A program made the translations under genes and the position numbers. A model generated the notes under the pieces. The model saw only the letters and a program-made list of their open reading frames with translations, searched no databases and was not told the DNA's origin. Below, in pieces: positions 60,225-64,000 of a DNA stretch of 64,000 bases. Source of the stretch: Demequina capsici (GTDB taxonomy: Bacteria > Actinomycetota > Actinomycetes > Actinomycetales > Demequinaceae); the NCBI RefSeq assembly GCF_032102965.1, contig NZ_CP134880.1:62001-126000 (forward strand), written 5' to 3'. Each line of letters opens with the position of its first letter. Within the stretch, counting starts at the first letter, position 1.

Positions 60225-61517
60225 ATGGCCATCGTCGCATCCAAGGCCACCGGCAAGTCGGTCACCATCGGCAGCTTCGCGGCCGGCTACCCGACCCAGA
60301 CGACATGGGGCACGAACATCACGGCGGTCGACGCCGGCATGCCGCTGGTGAACTACTCGTCGCTGCCGACCGATCCGCTGAAGCTGTGGAAGACGCAGCC
60401 GAGCCTTCGCAAGGTCGTCGGCTTCGCGGCTCGCGAGTTCGCGATGGTGCCCTGGCACGCCTACCAGCGCGTCGACGACAACGACCGTGTGCGCCGATCC
60501 CAGAGCCCGGCCGAGCAGATCCTCGTCAAGCCCGAGAATCTGGTCGACGGCTACATGCTGCTGACGGCGCTCGCGACCGACGCGATGATCTTCGACCAGT
60601 TCATGGCGGTGCTCATCGACGACGAGCTGGTGCGGATCCCGCCATCGATGATCAACATCAAGTCGGACGCGTTCGGCAGGCCTCGCCAGATCATCATCAT
60701 GATGCCGCAGGGTCTCGACGACCTCGACGTGACGGACGTGCCGAAGGTGGTCGGCTGGGGGTGGCACCCGACCAAGGCCGGCGGCGTCTCTCCGATGTAC
60801 ACGCTCGCGGCGCTGCTCGAGGAGAACCTCCGGGCGGTCGACTGGCGCACCCAGCAGTGGCGAGCGATGCCGAAGGTCGCAGGCTTCCTGAAGCGTCCCG
60901 CGGCTGCTCACAAGTGGCAGGGGCCGCAGAAGGATAGCTTCCTCGAGTCGTGGCGCGCGTGGCGCACCAACCCGGGCGCCGGCACACCGATCCTCGAGGA
61001 CGGCATGGAGTACGAGTCGATCGACTCGAGCATCACGCCGAAGAACGCGCAGGACATCGAGGGACGGCGCCTGACGGACATCGAGGTCGCCTCCGCCTTC
61101 TACATCCCGCCCGAGCTCGTCGGCGCCCGTGAGGGCACGTTCTCGAACATCGACGCCTTCCGCCAGATGCTGTTCGGTCCGACCCTCGGACCGCTGTTCG
61201 TGCAGATGCAGCAGGCGTTCAACAACGGCGGCATCGTCGAGTCGCTCGACGTCACGCCGAACCTGTACGTCGAGCCCAACCGCGAGGCCGCGATGGAGGG
61301 CTCCTTCATCGAGCAGGCCCGCGTCCTGCAGAGCGCGATCGGCGGTCCCTTCATGCTCCGCGCCGAGGGTCGTTCGCGGTTCAACCTTCCGTTCATCCCG
61401 GGCACCGACGAGCTGATCGTGCCGCTGAACGTCGTCGAGGGCGGCCAGGCCAGTCCGACCGACAGCGGATCCCAGAACGTCGGCGGCGACAACGCCGACC
61501 CGGCAGCGCAGGCGTAG
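60225..61517 (+). CDS. Portal protein (HK97 family)
   Basis: 430 residues. The 12-mer portal forms the DNA-entry vertex. Typical blocks are PSLRKVVGFAAREFAMVPWHAYQR near residue 58 and LTDIEVASAFYIPPELVGAREGTFSNIDAFRQMLF (about 283-317), close to the canonical I-A-x-x-F-x-V-P-P segment. GAGGAG lies before the ATG, 3 bases after the previous stop. Confidence 0.93.
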   Translation: MAIVASKATGKSVTIGSFAAGYPTQTTWGTNITAVDAGMPLVNYSSLPTDPLKLWKTQPSLRKVVGFAAREFAMVPWHAYQRVDDNDRVRRSQSPAEQILVKPENLVDGYMLLTALATDAMIFDQFMAVLIDDELVRIPPSMINIKSDAFGRPRQIIIMMPQGLDDLDVTDVPKVVGWGWHPTKAGGVSPMYTLAALLEENLRAVDWRTQQWRAMPKVAGFLKRPAAAHKWQGPQKDSFLESWRAWRTNPGAGTPILEDGMEYESIDSSITPKNAQDIEGRRLTDIEVASAFYIPPELVGAREGTFSNIDAFRQMLFGPTLGPLFVQMQQAFNNGGIVESLDVTPNLYVEPNREAAMEGSFIEQARVLQSAIGGPFMLRAEGRSRFNLPFIPGTDELIVPLNVVEGGQASPTDSGSQNVGGDNADPAAQA

Positions 61518-61565
61518 CAGCAGCTGCTCGTCAGCGTCCGAAGCACCTACCCGAGAGGAGGCGGC

Positions 61566-62351
61566 ATGCCCGCCGTGAAGATGGCCGCCGTCGCATCGGT
61601 GAAGGCCGTGGAGCCGACTGAGGACAGCAACGATCCCCTCGGCACGTTCATCGCGATCGTGTCCGTGTTCGGCAACGAGGACTACGACGGCGACATCGTC
61701 GTCGCGGGAGCCTTCGCCGACTCGATCAAGAAGTGGGCAGACAGCGACCGCCGCCTGCCCGTCTTGTGGTCCCACCAGTTCAGCGACGTCGACTCGATCC
61801 TCGGCTACTACAGCGAGGCATCGGAGACCGACGTCGGCCTCAAGCTCAAGGGCCACCTCGACATGAACCACCAGCGGTCAGCGCGCGTCTACGAGCTGAT
61901 GAAGCAGGGGATCATCGTCGAGTTCTCCTGGTCGGGCGAGGTCCTCGAGTACGAGGTGATCGAGCCGGAGGACCCGGAGGACGAGTGGGCCTGGTGGTGG
62001 GCCGGGATCAAGATGCTCAAGATCGACCTCTGGGAGGCGGGTCCCTGCTTCAAGGGTGCGAACCCTGAGACCGAGCTCCTGTCGATCAAGGCCGCCGACC
62101 TCACTGGCCGCCTCGCCGAGCGCATCCGCCGCCAGGGCAAGGCCCTCACCGACGACGAGCGCCGGCACATCCGCGCGCTCGCGGAGGGCGTGGAGAAGGC
62201 ACAGGACGAGCCCGTGGGGGACCAGCCCGACGGGATCGAGAAGGACGTCGACGTGGACTCCGTCGACGAAACCGAAGACGTCCGGCTAGTGGACGCCGGC
62301 ATGAAGGCCCGGGCGCGGCTCGAGCTCTCTCTCACCACGGAAGGAAGGTAA
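61566..62351 (+). CDS. Prohead protease (HK97 family)
   Basis: 261 residues. The protease domain (first 165) has VFGNEDYDGDIVVAGAF, the catalytic His in LWSHQ (about 70) and the catalytic Ser in IIVEFSWSG (about 122). The C-terminal 90 residues are an acidic, coiled scaffold-like tail. It matures the capsid by cleaving the delta domain of the major capsid protein. AGGAGG lies 4 bases before the ATG. Confidence 0.92.
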   Translation: MPAVKMAAVASVKAVEPTEDSNDPLGTFIAIVSVFGNEDYDGDIVVAGAFADSIKKWADSDRRLPVLWSHQFSDVDSILGYYSEASETDVGLKLKGHLDMNHQRSARVYELMKQGIIVEFSWSGEVLEYEVIEPEDPEDEWAWWWAGIKMLKIDLWEAGPCFKGANPETELLSIKAADLTGRLAERIRRQGKALTDDERRHIRALAEGVEKAQDEPVGDQPDGIEKDVDVDSVDETEDVRLVDAGMKARARLELSLTTEGR

Positions 62352-62357
62352 GGTCTC

Positions 62358-63626
62358 ATGGGACCCGAACAGAAGAAGGCCGCGCTCCTGGCCGAGATCG
62401 AGGCGCTCAAGGCGAAGTCGCTCACCGACGACTTCACCGACGATGACGCGGCTCGCTCGCTCGAGGCCGTTAAGGAGCTCGCCGACGTCGAGAAGATCAT
62501 CGCCCGCAAGGAGGCCGCCTCCAAGGCCCTCGGCGGCGTGACCGCGCCGGTCCAGGAGTCGGCCGATGACACCCCGTCCGCGACGGGCGCCGCGAAGTCG
62601 GGATCGCTGGGCCAGCAGTTCGTGAACTCGGACGCCTACAAGGCGTTCAAGACCGCGAACCCGAAGCCCGTCGAGAAGGACACCCCCATCTCGATCAAGG
62701 CCACCGGTCTGAAGATCATGCGGCGCAAGCTGCTCGACACCGCGACCACGGGCAACGCCGAGCCGGTGATGCTCGATGGCATCGAGGACGTCACGTTCCG
62801 GCCTCCGCGCCGCCTGCTGGAGGTCATCACCCGCGGCACCACGAACCGCGAGTGGGTGAAGTATCGCCAGGTCGTGTCGAAGACCAACAACGCGGCGATC
62901 GTCGCGGAGGCCTCCGACAGCGGCGACCCGGTGGCGAACACCACCACGGGCGTCCTTGAGTACCCGGCGGGCGCCGGACTCAAGCCCCTGTCGACGCTGA
63001 CCACCCAGACCGCGGAGGCGAAGGCTGCGACCTACGCCGACGGCATGGAGGTCACGAACCAGGAGCTGTCCGACGACGGCATCATCTCCAGCCTCATCGA
63101 CTCGACGCTCACGGAGAACATCGAGATCACGATCGAGGACATGATCCTCAACGGTGACTCCGGTACCGACCCCGAGCAGCCTGACGGGATCTTCAACACC
63201 ACCGGCGTGCTGCAGCAGGCGTTCGTCACCGATGCGGTGACGTCGATCCGCAAGGCGATCACGCTGCTGCGCACGACGTCGGGTGCGTCGATCCGGGGCG
63301 TCCTGCTCAACCCGCAGGACGACGAGGCGTGGGACCTCCTGCAGGACGCCAACAACCGGTACTACGGTGCCGGACCGTTCGGCTCCGGTCCGCGCACAGC
63401 GTGGGGCTACGAGCGGATCGAGTCGCAGGCCATCCCGGTCGGTCAGGCGGTGATCGGCGACTTCTCGACGATCCACTTCCTGATCTACGAGGCGCTGTCG
63501 GTCCTGGCGTTCAACCAGCACAAGGACTTCGCGCAGCGCAACCTCACCTACATCCGCGCCGAGATGCGTGCGATGCAGATGATCCGCAACGCGGCCAAGC
63601 TCTGCGTGGTCGACCTCACCGCCTAG
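62358..63626 (+). CDS. Major capsid protein (HK97 fold)
   Basis: 422 residues. The first 75 residues are a helical delta/scaffold region (KKAALLAEIEALKAKS, SLEAVKELADVEKIIARKEAA). The HK97-fold part includes EVITRGTTNREWVKYRQV, ADGMEVTNQELSDDG, TENIEITIEDMILNGDSGTDPEQPDGIFNTTG and a C-terminal QRNLTYIRAEMRAMQMIRNAAKLCVVDL, all typical. Cleavage by the upstream protease is expected near residue 75-100. Confidence 0.95.
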   Translation: MGPEQKKAALLAEIEALKAKSLTDDFTDDDAARSLEAVKELADVEKIIARKEAASKALGGVTAPVQESADDTPSATGAAKSGSLGQQFVNSDAYKAFKTANPKPVEKDTPISIKATGLKIMRRKLLDTATTGNAEPVMLDGIEDVTFRPPRRLLEVITRGTTNREWVKYRQVVSKTNNAAIVAEASDSGDPVANTTTGVLEYPAGAGLKPLSTLTTQTAEAKAATYADGMEVTNQELSDDGIISSLIDSTLTENIEITIEDMILNGDSGTDPEQPDGIFNTTGVLQQAFVTDAVTSIRKAITLLRTTSGASIRGVLLNPQDDEAWDLLQDANNRYYGAGPFGSGPRTAWGYERIESQAIPVGQAVIGDFSTIHFLIYEALSVLAFNQHKDFAQRNLTYIRAEMRAMQMIRNAAKLCVVDLTA

Positions 63627-63641
63627 CGCGGTCCGCTCCTG

Positions 63642-63688
63642 CCGTCGGCGCTTCCCCCGCCGCCTAGCGACCAGGGGAGCGCCGACGG
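63642..63688 (+). terminator. Hairpin after the major capsid gene
   Basis: CCGTCGGCGCT and AGCGCCGACGG form an 11-bp stem, extended by C/G pairs beyond a one-base bulge, starting 16 bases after the stop codon. It probably reduces read-through into the connector genes or protects capsid mRNA. Confidence 0.65.
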
Positions 63689-63742
63689 TGGGTGCCTCAC
63701 ACCCATCGCCGGCAGCGCCGACGAGACAGGAAGGAAAGACAC

Positions 63743-64000
63743 ATGGCCAGCAGCACCACCCAGGGAATGGTGATCGCGAACGGCGTCCGCTACCGCCTGA
63801 AGGACGCGCGCCGGCTCGGCATCCCCCTCGACGGGAAGGTCGTGACCAAGCGTTCGCGTCAGGTCACCACCTCTGCGACGGGCGCCGTTGAGCGCCCCAA
63901 GGGCAACGACTCGACCGAGAAGTGGGTTGCGTTCGCGCTCGCGCACGGCAAGACCGAGGACGAGCTCAAGGGTCTCGGGCGCAACGACATCAAGGAGATG
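63743..64000 (+). CDS. Phage protein after the major capsid gene, partial
   Basis: The first 86 residues: MVIANGVRYRLKDARRLGIP, then a basic stretch (GKVVTKRSRQVTTSATGAVERPKG) and a helix. GGAAGG lies upstream of the ATG. Small proteins of this look often follow HK97-type capsid genes ahead of head-tail connectors. The product continues beyond the window. Confidence 0.7.
   Translation, partial: MASSTTQGMVIANGVRYRLKDARRLGIPLDGKVVTKRSRQVTTSATGAVERPKGNDSTEKWVAFALAHGKTEDELKGLGRNDIKEM

Larger units (their letters stand above)
42590..64000. mobile_element. Prophage (left part, siphovirus with HK97-type capsid)
   Basis: The segment has phage-type organisation: an immunity repressor at a tRNA attachment site, divergent control region, long overlapping early operon of small genes, then HNH, terminases, portal, protease and HK97-type capsid, all but two genes rightward. 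The element continues beyond the window. Structural genes are complete and undamaged where seen, so the prophage may be functional. No integrase is present in the visible part. Confidence 0.96.

Noticed and set aside
58179..61871. A 1230-codon minus-strand open frame
   Set aside because: Antisense to terminase and portal; no protein-like features.

Overview
The window is high-GC actinobacterial DNA. It carries a conservon (roadblock/DUF742/GTPase) operon, LppM-like lipoproteins, a DUF5926 protein, a WhiB-type phage regulator and many apparently leaderless genes. A Micrococcales-type host is the best guess; the genus cannot be fixed from sequence alone. About 42.5 kb is host chromosome. The remaining 21.4 kb is the left part of a prophage that runs off the right edge.

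Host part. 1-1.4 kb: a truncated membrane protein and a divergent siderophore-interacting protein behind an IdeR/DtxR-like iron box. 1.5-7.7 kb: minus-strand housekeeping genes (aminoglycoside-phosphotransferase-like kinase, RBBP9-type hydrolase, MalY/PatB-type C-S lyase, a 49-residue ORF, a DUF4190 membrane protein, a TerC exporter behind a yybP-ykoY manganese riboswitch, an ATP-grasp ligase). 7.8-9.6 kb: an ECF sigma factor coupled to a membrane partner. 10-13.9 kb: an MFS transporter and three related LppM-like surface proteins. 14-24.4 kb: phosphoglucomutase, DUF5926, a glycosyltransferase-like protein overlapping prephenate dehydratase, a lipid kinase divergent from serS, a HAD phosphatase, an AGE-family epimerase and a quinone oxidoreductase. 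24.6-30.7 kb: a complete conservon operon (CvnA-B-C-D), then a PIN-domain protein and two tRNA-Ser genes. 31.5-42.4 kb: an FAD amine oxidase and a solute-import and glycoside-hydrolysis operon (lipoprotein binding protein, permease, permease-ATPase fusion, ATPase, GH3 beta-glucosidase) bracketed by two paralogous TetR regulators.

Prophage part. The element begins inside tRNA-Arg(ACG). The first phage gene, a leftward Cro/CI-like repressor, reads into the tRNA gene and terminates there. This is the arrangement of integration-dependent immunity in mycobacteriophages such as BPs and Brujita. Divergent promoters with two inverted operator copies separate the repressor from a tightly overlapping rightward early operon: an excisionase-like HTH protein, many small proteins, ParB-like protein, WhiB, a dATP/dGTP pyrophosphohydrolase fusion and an HNH protein. 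A leftward cargo gene with its own strong ribosome binding site interrupts this operon. After a terminator come HNH, small and large terminase, portal, protease and HK97-type major capsid. No integrase, tail or lysis gene lies in the window; the integrase would be expected at the far end.

The strongest leads are the attL-repressor fusion, the manganese riboswitch whose expression platform hides the terC ribosome binding site, the recurrent TANNNT box 6-8 bases before start codons, and the antisense cargo gene.
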